Shown in pieces: positions 55,791 to 63,573 of a stretch of 64,000 nt of DNA (position 1 is the stretch's first letter; each line of letters starts with the position of its first letter). A model generated the notes under the pieces. That model did no database searches and was not told the DNA's origin. It worked only from the letters and a program-made list of their open reading frames with translations. The stretch is from Rhodopseudomonas pseudopalustris (GTDB lineage Bacteria > Pseudomonadota > Alphaproteobacteria > Rhizobiales > Xanthobacteraceae): contig NZ_FODT01000003.1 in NCBI RefSeq assembly GCF_900110435.1, forward strand, positions 496,001-560,000. The letters are read 5' to 3'. A program made the position numbers and the translations under genes.

Positions 55791-57989
55791 TTACTTTCTG
55801 GTCTTCTGAGTTCTGCTCGTGCTGTCGTCGACCGCGGTGCGCGACGCGTGCAACATCAGATGCTCGAGGACTTCCGCGGTGCGCAGCGTCGAGTTGCGAA
55901 CGCCCTCGAGCATATCTGCGATTCGCCCGGTTTCGACACCGTAGGTGATTTCCAGCGCGGCGAGCTGAGCGTTCTCGACCAGCGCCGACAACAGATTCTG
56001 GTGGACGAGGTCCGATTTCGAATCGAGGCGCAAGCTGCTCACGCGGGTGCTCTTGATAACGCCTTCCTGAAACCGGCCGCGCGCCGCGTCAGCGGCCCGG
56101 CGATCGGCGTTGTCGGTGAAGATGAGCACGAAACCAAGCGCCCGATCTCGCGCCGGCATCACCGGATCGGCGCGCACCATCATCGGACGCACCGCATTGC
56201 CGGGGCCGCGCAACAGCAGTTCGCCGCGCCAACCGCGCTGGTGATTGATAAGCTCGCCGACGCTGCGCATGAAGTCGTAGGGTTCGAGAAAGGCCGATGC
56301 CAGATCGTCGAGCCGGCGGATCGGCGTACATTCCTTCGGCAGCAGCGCGGTGAAGGCTTCGTTCACCAGCAGGATCTTGCCTTCGATGTCCGCGATCACG
56401 ACCGGATGGTCGGACGTCAGCACCTGACGGGAGAACTGGTCGAGCCGCTCCTGCGCGATCAGCGTGCGCACTGCGCGGAATTGCAGCACGATGTCGGCGA
56501 CCGACTGTCCGATCGTCCGCACCGCAGCGAGATCCGCGGGCGTCCACGGATCGGACGTACCTTCCACCACCTGATTCCACTTCGCGAAGGAGCGCCGCGG
56601 CGATAGATCGGCGGGGGTATTGCCGATCACGAACGGCTTTTTCGGATCGCCGCCCCAGGTAACGGTGCGCACGCGCTCGGGGCGAAACCAGATCAGGAAT
56701 TCGCCCGGCTGGTTGGACACAGGCGCGCCGGCGACGCCGCTCGCAACGCTGATCAGCGACGCGAATTCCGGCGCGTCGAGTGTGAACGACGACGTCGAGA
56801 TGACCGAGGCATTCGGTTGGCGGCCGAGCCATGCGGCGATCTCACGGATGTCCTGGGTGGCGGGAACTTCACCGGAAGTCGTCACCTGGCCTTCGTAAAT
56901 CAGCGCGCAACCGGCCGCGCCGGTCGGCTGCAGGATCGATTGCGCAGCATCGAAGATCGCCGCGCGCCAGTCGCCTTCGCGCGAGATCGCCTCGATCATG
57001 CGCTGCTCGAGACGCTGAACGAACAATTCGGACTGGCTCTGCGCGAAGCTCTCGAGCGCAGTGATGCGGGTGGCGATCGCTTCGGCAAGCAGCTCGCAAA
57101 CTGCGCGAAGTTCGAAATGGATGAAGCGCGGTTGATAGTGATGGCAGGCGATCAACCCCCATAGCTTGCCGCCGACCACCAGCGACACCACCAGCGTGGC
57201 GCGAACGCCCATGTTCTTCAAATATTGCAGATGAATCGGCGACATGCTGCGCAGGAAACAGCTCGACATGTCGAGATCCTGCCCGGTGAACGGCGACAGC
57301 CTCGGCTGCAGCGGCACCGGCTGATAGTTCACGTCGACCAGCACGCGAACGCGGATGCGCTCGTACAAACGTCGTGCCATCTGCGGAATGTCGGAGGAGG
57401 GGTAACGGTTGCCGAAATAGGACTCGAGACCGGGCACGTGGCGTTCGCAAAACACCTCGCCGTGGCCCTCCTCGTCGAAGCGATAGACCATCACCCGGTC
57501 GTAGCCGGTGCGATCCTGAAACAGTTGCGCGGTCACTTCGCACAGCGCCCGGATCGAATTGGCGGTGCGGATCTTCTCGAGCGCCGGTCCGACCATTTGC
57601 GCCAGATCGATCGCAGGCCCGGCACGTTCCAGTTCGACGATCAGGCCGCCTTCCGCCGGCCGATGAATCAGGCCGTCGAAATCGGCCCCCGGATTGCCGA
57701 TCCTGCAGCGTACTGCGATCGGCGTGCCCTCTGAGGGCGGGTCGAGATGCGGCAGGATCCGCATCAGCAGATCGCCGTCAAGCTCGGCCAGCGGCAGGCC
57801 CAGCAGACACTCGAGGTTGAGGAACTCGGCGGCGTTGGCGCTGGCCTGAATGACGCGGTGATCCGGCTCGCTGATCACCAATAGAGCGCCGTGCGGCTGT
57901 ATCGAACCAGCGAGGTGAATCTGCTCCTGCTCGCAATTCGAAAGATCGGCGGTTCCAAATGCGGGGGAGCTTGGCGTTTCAGCCGTCAA
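55791..57989 (-). CDS. bphP: Bacteriophytochrome photoreceptor (BphP1 type)
   Basis: 732 residues from TTG 57989. PAS-GAF-PHY core plus C-terminal PAS and signalling helix, lacking a complete histidine kinase ATPase. Biliverdin Cys C19 (TADLSNCEQEQIHLAG), PASDIP-type SSDIP with D200, PHY tongue PRRSF (464-468), WGGDPKKP. Closely resembles R. palustris RpBphP1, which has a far-red absorbing dark state and in R. palustris works through PpsR. TTG is chosen because it gives the RpBphP1-like N-terminus, follows AGGA, and starts one base past the ppsR stop. Confidence 0.9.
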   Translation of the reverse strand: MTAETPSSPAFGTADLSNCEQEQIHLAGSIQPHGALLVISEPDHRVIQASANAAEFLNLECLLGLPLAELDGDLLMRILPHLDPPSEGTPIAVRCRIGNPGADFDGLIHRPAEGGLIVELERAGPAIDLAQMVGPALEKIRTANSIRALCEVTAQLFQDRTGYDRVMVYRFDEEGHGEVFCERHVPGLESYFGNRYPSSDIPQMARRLYERIRVRVLVDVNYQPVPLQPRLSPFTGQDLDMSSCFLRSMSPIHLQYLKNMGVRATLVVSLVVGGKLWGLIACHHYQPRFIHFELRAVCELLAEAIATRITALESFAQSQSELFVQRLEQRMIEAISREGDWRAAIFDAAQSILQPTGAAGCALIYEGQVTTSGEVPATQDIREIAAWLGRQPNASVISTSSFTLDAPEFASLISVASGVAGAPVSNQPGEFLIWFRPERVRTVTWGGDPKKPFVIGNTPADLSPRRSFAKWNQVVEGTSDPWTPADLAAVRTIGQSVADIVLQFRAVRTLIAQERLDQFSRQVLTSDHPVVIADIEGKILLVNEAFTALLPKECTPIRRLDDLASAFLEPYDFMRSVGELINHQRGWRGELLLRGPGNAVRPMMVRADPVMPARDRALGFVLIFTDNADRRAADAARGRFQEGVIKSTRVSSLRLDSKSDLVHQNLLSALVENAQLAALEITYGVETGRIADMLEGVRNSTLRTAEVLEHLMLHASRTAVDDSTSRTQKTRK

Positions 57990-57990
57990 C

Positions 57991-59358
57991 TCAGTCCTCA
58001 GTATCGTCTTGGGAGGCGGCTCCCTTGTCGTCGAGCGCATAGCGCGCGAGCTTGGCATAGAGACTCTGTCGGCTCAACCCTAGCAAATCCGCGGTTGCTG
58101 TGCGGTTGCCGTTGGTGAGTTCGAGTGCTTCCTTGACGTAGTGTCGCTCGACAATACTCACGGTATTTTTCACCAGCTTGCGCAGCGATGAGCGACCGAG
58201 TTGCTTGCTGATCGGGCCCAGCGCGGCACGAAGCGCATCAGTCTCGCCGGCGCCAAGACGACGCGAGACGTTGCGGATCAACACGCCGACGTAGTTCTGG
58301 TCGTCGCCGTCGACCGCCGAAATCTCGACGTCGGTCTCGCTGCCGAGTTCACCGCGGATGGTGGTCTGGAACAGCCGCACCGTCTTGTAGCGTTGCAGAT
58401 GCGATAGCAGAGCCGTCAGATCGGCGCCGGGTTGACTGAGCCAGCGACCGAGCGACTCGCCGATCGCAGATCCTTTCGAGCCGATCTGCACGATATCGAG
58501 AAATGCCTGGTTGGCGTGGCGGATCACGCCGCCGGCGTCGAGTGCGACAAAGCCATCCGGCACCCTGTCGATCAGGGCCTTGAGGACCGTCGGCTCCGCG
58601 CGGTCGTCGCCGCGCGGCATGGCGCCCGCCACAGGAGCGAATTGCAGCAGAAACACCTGTCCCTGCTCCGAGGACACCAGCGACCCGCGCAGCATCCAGG
58701 ATCGCGCATCGCGGCCGACATGGACCAGGATGCTGAGCGCCTTGCCGCGATCACGGATGCGCAGAAGCATCTCACGTACGGCTTCCCGATCGACCGGTGC
58801 GATCTCGCGCAGGATCTCGCGGCCGGTCACATCGTCGTTGCCGCGATCAATCCCGCTCAGCGCCTGGACTGCCGCACGATTGGCTTCGACGATACGCAGA
58901 TCGTTCGCCGCGACGATCATCACCGCCTCGGTCGCCGCGTCGAACACCAGACGGTAGCGCGTCTCCATTTCGCGGAGCCGCCAATAGTCGCGCTCGATGG
59001 TCTGCTGCGCCGCGATCAAACGCGAATGCAGTTCGGCAACCGCCTGCAAATTCTTGCCGACCGCCAGCATGCCGGTGCGATCACCCAGCAGCATGGTGGT
59101 GAATTCGATCGGGATCTCAGCGCCTGAAGGGAACCGCTGGTTGATTTGACGGAAGGCAGAAATGCCGCTGGTCCGGGCGTCCTCAACGATCCGCCGGATC
59201 TTGTCGCCTCCATTGTCGCCGGCGATCTCGGTCCAAGAGCGGCCGAGCCAGGCCTCGACACTTTCCCCCGACATCGCGGGCGAAACGGTCGCGTCCCGAA
59301 TCACACCGTCCATATCAAGGAGGAGAGTGATGTCAGGCTGGACGGGTTTTGCAGACAT
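57991..59358 (-). CDS. ppsR: Photosynthesis gene repressor PpsR (two-PAS, HTH), with no cysteines
   Basis: 455 residues. N-terminal domain and coiled linker (about 105-135), PAS 1 (136-248), PAS 2 (260-370), and a Fis-type HTH (about 402-437; NGNRTATADLLGLSRQSLYAKL). It binds TGT-N12-ACA sites. I find no Cys in the whole protein, whereas Rhodobacter CrtJ/PpsR has redox-active cysteines; this one may act mainly through BphP and AerR. Its end abuts the bphP start, so the two are made together. Confidence 0.93.
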   Translation of the reverse strand: MSAKPVQPDITLLLDMDGVIRDATVSPAMSGESVEAWLGRSWTEIAGDNGGDKIRRIVEDARTSGISAFRQINQRFPSGAEIPIEFTTMLLGDRTGMLAVGKNLQAVAELHSRLIAAQQTIERDYWRLREMETRYRLVFDAATEAVMIVAANDLRIVEANRAAVQALSGIDRGNDDVTGREILREIAPVDREAVREMLLRIRDRGKALSILVHVGRDARSWMLRGSLVSSEQGQVFLLQFAPVAGAMPRGDDRAEPTVLKALIDRVPDGFVALDAGGVIRHANQAFLDIVQIGSKGSAIGESLGRWLSQPGADLTALLSHLQRYKTVRLFQTTIRGELGSETDVEISAVDGDDQNYVGVLIRNVSRRLGAGETDALRAALGPISKQLGRSSLRKLVKNTVSIVERHYVKEALELTNGNRTATADLLGLSRQSLYAKLARYALDDKGAASQDDTED

Positions 59359-59506
59359 CTTGCCACTCGTCGGCGGTTCCAGCGTCAGGGAGACACAATT
59401 GAACGTTCACGCCTAGAAGGAATTATGCAGACTACATGCCAATGACAAGTGCAAGTGCTTGTGGAAGGCGGCAAAAATCCGCCGAATTGCCTATTTTGCA
59501 ATATAA

Positions 59507-59520
59507 TTGCGCGGAATCAA
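59507..59520. promoter_or_regulatory. FixK/FnrL-like box upstream of cycA
   Basis: TTGCGCGGAATCAA matches TTGAT-N4-ATCAA in the right half and only TTG in the left. It lies 154 bp before the cycA start, in the 315-bp gap 59359 to 59673 between divergent ppsR and cycA. An oxygen-responsive FixK or FnrL site would fit a cytochrome gene in a phototroph. Weak match. Confidence 0.35.
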
Positions 59521-59562
59521 GGCGATAACCGGAGAAATCTCACTGTTGGTCCACGGTCAATG

Positions 59563-59580
59563 TGTCAGAATTGCTTTACA
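59563..59580. promoter_or_regulatory. PpsR-type TGT-N12-ACA site upstream of cycA/ppsR
   Basis: TGTCAGAATTGCTTTACA is a perfect TGT-N12-ACA match, 94 bp before cycA and about 205 bp before ppsR. It could let PpsR repress cytochrome c2 or itself. Together with the 53799 site it brackets the regulatory island. Confidence 0.55.
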
Positions 59581-59673
59581 GGCAACATTAGAACGGGTTT
59601 GGATAGGGTTGTTGTCCGGCCCGTAGAGGGCCTGATTCCGTTGGGCGTAACGACGAGATCTATGGAGAGAGAC

Positions 59674-60093
59674 GTGGTCCGAAAACTTCTCGCAATTGTC
59701 ACCATCACCGCTGCCGCAGGATCTCTGTCGACAGGTACCGCCTCGGCGCAGGACGCCGCCAAGGGCGAAGCCGTGTTCAAGCAGTGCATGACCTGCCATC
59801 GCGCCGACAAGAACATGGTTGGTCCGGCACTCGGGGGCGTCGTCGGCCGTAAGGCAGGCACCGCTGCCGGCTTCACCTACTCGCCTCTGAACCACAATTC
59901 CGGCGAGGCCGGTCTGGTCTGGACCCAGGAAAACATCATCGCCTACCTCCCGGATCCGAATGCCTATCTGAAAAAGTTCCTGACCGACAAGGGCCAGGCC
60001 GACAAGGCCACGGGTTCTACCAAGATGACCTTCAAGCTGGCCAACGATCAGCAGCGCAAGGACGTCGCGGCATATCTTGCCACGCTCAAGTAA
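59674..60093 (+). CDS. cycA: Cytochrome c2
   Basis: 139 residues from GTG 59674, which has GGAGAGAG just upstream; an ATG 12 nt upstream is possible. Signal peptide to ASA|QDAAK (after residue 25). Haem motif CMTCH (C38, C41, H42), Met ligand M118 in STKMTF. Periplasmic carrier from the cytochrome bc1 complex to the reaction centre. Confidence 0.93.
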   Translation: MVRKLLAIVTITAAAGSLSTGTASAQDAAKGEAVFKQCMTCHRADKNMVGPALGGVVGRKAGTAAGFTYSPLNHNSGEAGLVWTQENIIAYLPDPNAYLKKFLTDKGQADKATGSTKMTFKLANDQQRKDVAAYLATLK

Positions 60094-60131
60094 GCCGGTC
60101 CGACCTCTCTGAACTGATTGATGCCGACGCG

Positions 60132-60167
60132 AAAGCTCTGGTTCTGATCCATCAGAACCAGAGCTTT
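60132..60167. terminator. Strong intrinsic terminator after cycA
   Basis: AAAGCTCTGGTTCTGAT (60132-60148) and ATCAGAACCAGAGCTTT (60151-60167) pair over 17 bp around a tight CC turn, followed by TGCTTTTC. It lies 39 bp past the cycA stop and may serve the converging membrane-protein gene as well. Confidence 0.85.
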
Positions 60168-60218
60168 TGCTTTTCAGCCCCAGCGCCGCACCTCTCACGC
60201 GACCTGCGCCGAAGACGT

Positions 60219-60494
60219 TCAGTTCCGCCAGCGTCGCAGGACGTCGATCAGGTGGGCTCCTCCTGCCGCCATCAGACACAGGGTCGGCGTGAACCAGCCG
60301 GCGCCGGCGAGCACGGCGCGCAGCGCCAGCAGCATTAGGGCGCCCGAGACCATGCCTGGCAAGAAGTCGGCCGGCGCGATGCCCCGCTTCCTCCAAAGCC
60401 AATAGCCGACGACCGCGAATGCCTCGACGATCAGCACGATCAGCACGGCATCGACAAAGACCCCGCTCGTGAAAAGATCGGACATCATCGACAT
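60219..60494 (-). CDS. Small PGC membrane protein, unknown function
   Basis: 91 residues from ATG 60494 (GTG 60503 and further ATGs nearby are possible; no clear ribosome site). Two or three membrane spans (about 12-32, 44-60, 63-80) with WLWRKRG between. Not recognised. Minus strand with tspO and bchP, so perhaps the last gene of that operon; converges with cycA. Confidence 0.6.
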   Translation of the reverse strand: MSMMSDLFTSGVFVDAVLIVLIVEAFAVVGYWLWRKRGIAPADFLPGMVSGALMLLALRAVLAGAGWFTPTLCLMAAGGAHLIDVLRRWRN

Positions 60495-60535
60495 GGCGGG
60501 CACCGGCAGGAGAGCGACTTCAAGAAGTCAGGCGA

Positions 60536-61003
60536 TCATGAGAACGGGGCGTTGAGCCGCACCACCGTCCAGTTCAGATATGTCGCGAACGTCACCCAGA
60601 CCAGATAAGGTATCAGATAGTAGCTTGCGGTCCGCGCACCGCGCCAGAACACCACGATCCCGATCAGCACCGATAGCCACAGCAGCGGCACTTCGATCAA
60701 TGCCCAATCCGGCCGCTGCACCGTGAAGAACAGCATGCTCCACATCACGTTGAAGAAGCCGTTGGCGGCGAACAGTCCGATCACCCATTCGCGTTGCGCC
60801 CGCGTTCGCGCGCCGCGCCAGGCATAGGCCGCCGCCATCGCGGCGAGCGCGAAGATCACTGTCCAGGCAGGCCCGAACAGCCAGTCGGGCGGCTGCCACC
60901 ATGGCTTGATCAGGCTTTGATACCATATGCCGGTATCGGTCAGAGAGCCGCCGAGCAATCCCACGAGAATCGCGACGACGGCAGCAACGAAAATCGGATT
61001 CAA
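60536..61003 (-). CDS. tspO: TspO/MBR tetrapyrrole-binding membrane protein
   Basis: 155 residues starting at TTG 61003, with AGG upstream; no ATG gives a full family N-terminus. Five spans; signature KPWWQPPDWLFGPAW (about 33-47). TspO proteins bind tetrapyrroles and in Rhodobacter act on photosynthesis gene expression. It lies between bchP and a small membrane protein, all on the minus strand. Confidence 0.92.
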   Translation of the reverse strand: MNPIFVAAVVAILVGLLGGSLTDTGIWYQSLIKPWWQPPDWLFGPAWTVIFALAAMAAAYAWRGARTRAQREWVIGLFAANGFFNVMWSMLFFTVQRPDWALIEVPLLWLSVLIGIVVFWRGARTASYYLIPYLVWVTFATYLNWTVVRLNAPFS

Positions 61004-61019
61004 GTCGAACCTGCAGCAA

Positions 61020-62222
61020 TTACACTGAAGCCAGGCCCGTCATGTGGGCGAGGTTCTTGAAGAATATCCGGACATGGGCAATCGGCTTGGCTCGCACCAG
61101 CTTTTTGTTCATGTAGGCGTCCCAGGTCAGCTTCTGCACGTCGCGATCCCGGCAGATGCTAACGAATTGTTCACGGCGCTTGTCGCTCGCGTACCAGTAC
61201 CACTGCATCAGGCCGAGAATCCTGAACACCGAGCCGTTCGCCCGCATGAAGCGCTTGCGCGCCAGCTTCAGCACCTTGGCGTCCGCAGTATCGAGGAATT
61301 CGCCGACGGCTTCAGCCGCGAGACGGCCACCGACCAGCGCGTAGTAGATCCCCTCACCCGAGGCCGGCGCCACAACGCCGGCGGCGTCGCCGGCAAGCAG
61401 CACGCTGTGGCCATCGTCCCAGCGCGGAAGAGGGTGAAGCGGAATCGGCGCGCCTTCCTTACGGATGGTCTCGACTTCGTCGAGCCCGGTCGCCTTGCGC
61501 AGTTCGGCCACAGAATCGCGAAGCGAAAAACCTTTGTGCATCGAGCCGGTGCCGACGCTCACAGTGTCACCATGCGGAAACACCCAGCCGTAGAAGTCAG
61601 GTGACACCTTGCCCTGATAGTACACGTCGCAGCGCCGGCTCTCGTAAGCGGCCTGGCCCGGCTGCGGCGCCTTGATGATCTCATGATAGGCGAACACGAA
61701 CGGCGCCCGATCGGCATCAGGCAGGAACTGCCGCGCCACCGCCGACACGGCGCCGTCGGCGCCAATGATCGCCCGCGCCCGCACCGTTTGATCCAGCATG
61801 GAGCCGTCGGGCTGACGCTCCTCGTAGTGAACGGTGTTGACGCCGCTTTCGTCTCGCGTGAAACTTCGGAACAGCCCCGTGCGGCGCTCGGCGCCGACAC
61901 TCGCGGCGCGTTTGCGCAGCCACTCGTCGAAATGCTCGCGGTCGACCATGCCGACGAAGCCATCGCCGATCGGCATGTCGACTTCGACATCGCTCGGCGA
62001 AACCATTCGCGCGGCATTGATCTTCGCCACCAGCATGCTGTCAGGGATCGCGAAATCGCGGATCGCTCGCGGCGGGATCGCGCCGCCGCACGGCTTGATG
62101 CGACCGGCGCGGTCGAGCAGGACCACTCGCTTGCCGGCCCTCGCCAGATCACAGGCTGCGGTGGCGCCGGACGGACCGCCTCCGACGACAATGACGTCAT
62201 AGATCGCGGAGTTCTCGCTCAT
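61020..62222 (-). CDS. bchP: Geranylgeranyl reductase
   Basis: 400 residues from ATG 62222 (GGGAGG upstream). FAD-dependent; GGGPSGA (14-20), IIGADGAVSAVARQ, and LLAGDAAGVVAPASGEGIYYALVGGRLAAEA. Reduces geranylgeranyl to phytyl on bacteriochlorophyll. One base separates it from the PucC-like gene upstream, so bchG, that gene and bchP are one operon. Confidence 0.95.
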   Translation of the reverse strand: MSENSAIYDVIVVGGGPSGATAACDLARAGKRVVLLDRAGRIKPCGGAIPPRAIRDFAIPDSMLVAKINAARMVSPSDVEVDMPIGDGFVGMVDREHFDEWLRKRAASVGAERRTGLFRSFTRDESGVNTVHYEERQPDGSMLDQTVRARAIIGADGAVSAVARQFLPDADRAPFVFAYHEIIKAPQPGQAAYESRRCDVYYQGKVSPDFYGWVFPHGDTVSVGTGSMHKGFSLRDSVAELRKATGLDEVETIRKEGAPIPLHPLPRWDDGHSVLLAGDAAGVVAPASGEGIYYALVGGRLAAEAVGEFLDTADAKVLKLARKRFMRANGSVFRILGLMQWYWYASDKRREQFVSICRDRDVQKLTWDAYMNKKLVRAKPIAHVRIFFKNLAHMTGLASV

Positions 62223-62223
62223 C

Positions 62224-63573
62224 TCAACCTCCCGCAACTGCTGCAGTTGACAAATCGACGACTTCGCCGCGGCTTTGATCAGAGCGCTTCTGGGCGCGAT
62301 GCACCCACACCGCCATCACCGCGGAGACGATGAACAGGCCGGCTTCGGCCGCGAACACTGAAGCATAAGACAGCGCCGGCGACGACAGGAGGAAGCGCGC
62401 GACATCGCTGGCAAGCGTCCCGACGAAGCCCCCAATGCCGAACGCGATAGCCTGCGCTGCGCCCCACAGCCCCATGCGAACCCCTTCGCGTTTTTCACCG
62501 CCGGCGCTGACCAGCGCCATCATCGAGCCGATCGCCGCCACCGCGTAAGCGCCGTTGGTGACGCCGAGCACGAACACGGTCTCTCGCAGCGGCCAGGTCG
62601 GGCCGACCAGCGCCGCCGAGGACAAGCACAGCAAAGCGATCGCCGAAGTGACGCAGCCGCCTACGGTCCAGACCTGGAGATTGCCGCGTGTCTTCGGAAA
62701 CAATGCGCCGATCAGCGGCACCAGCGCCATGCCGAGCAGCGTGCCGGCGTGCTGCACGCTCGACAGCTTTGTGGTCTCGCCCGGGGTGAAGCCGAACACT
62801 GCGCCGGCGAAGGGCTCCAGAATGAGATCCTGGGCGCTGTAGGCGAGCATCGAGACGAACACGAAGATCGCAAACCGGCGCGCCTGCGGCTCGGCCCAGA
62901 CTTCCTTGATCGCGGCCCTGAAAGAGCCCTTGTCGACCTGCGTCTGAGCGGCGGGCGCCGCGGCGCCGGCCCTGCCCTCGACGCCCCAGACGCCGATGAA
63001 GGTGAGCAGCATCGCGATCAGCGAGACGCCCCCCGAGACCGCGACCAGCCGCGACGGTGAAAACGGATCGAGCAAATGGCCGGCGAAGCCGGTGGTGACG
63101 ATGAAGCCCGCGATCATCATCACCCAGACGATGGTAGCGGCCGCGGCGCGGCGGCGCTCATCGGTGCGCTTCGCCAGAAGCACCAGCAGCGATGTGCCGG
63201 CAGCGCCGACGCCGCCGCCGATCAGACAAAACGCGACGATCGCCAGCGCCACGCCGAACAGCGGCTGCGTGCTCATCCATGCGGTTGCGACCGCGGCGAG
63301 GAAACCGCCGAGCGCGAGCACCGCCATGCCGCCGATGATCCACGGCGTGCGGCGTGCGCCGCGATCGGAGCCGTGGCCCCAGGCCGGACGGAACACTTGC
63401 AGCGCGTAATGAATCGCGACCAGCGCGCCAGGCAGCATCGCCGGCAACGCCAGCTCCACCACCATCACCCGATTGAGGGTCGAGGTGGTGAGCACGACGA
63501 TGGCGCCGAGGCCGGTTTGCACCAGCCCCATCCGCACGATGCCGAGCCAGGATAGCGGTCGAAGCATGATCAT
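62224..63573 (-). CDS. PucC/LhaA-family membrane protein between bchG and bchP
   Basis: 449 residues. Twelve membrane spans of the PucC family: VLTTSTLNRVMVVELALPAMLPGALVAIHYALQVFRPAWG and LILEPFAGAVFGFTPGETTKLSSVQHAGTLLGM. In Rhodobacter an unnamed relative sits at the same spot between bchG and bchP. It may move bacteriochlorophyll or help assemble antenna complexes. Start overlaps the end of bchG by 4 nt. Paralogue of lhaA at 43547. Confidence 0.88.
   Translation of the reverse strand: MIMLRPLSWLGIVRMGLVQTGLGAIVVLTTSTLNRVMVVELALPAMLPGALVAIHYALQVFRPAWGHGSDRGARRTPWIIGGMAVLALGGFLAAVATAWMSTQPLFGVALAIVAFCLIGGGVGAAGTSLLVLLAKRTDERRRAAAATIVWVMMIAGFIVTTGFAGHLLDPFSPSRLVAVSGGVSLIAMLLTFIGVWGVEGRAGAAAPAAQTQVDKGSFRAAIKEVWAEPQARRFAIFVFVSMLAYSAQDLILEPFAGAVFGFTPGETTKLSSVQHAGTLLGMALVPLIGALFPKTRGNLQVWTVGGCVTSAIALLCLSSAALVGPTWPLRETVFVLGVTNGAYAVAAIGSMMALVSAGGEKREGVRMGLWGAAQAIAFGIGGFVGTLASDVARFLLSSPALSYASVFAAEAGLFIVSAVMAVWVHRAQKRSDQSRGEVVDLSTAAVAGG

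Noticed and set aside
59449-59673. 75-residue N-terminal extension of cytochrome c2
   Set aside because: It runs through the promoter region and would hide the signal peptide; GTG 59674 or ATG 59662 gives the normal c2 precursor.
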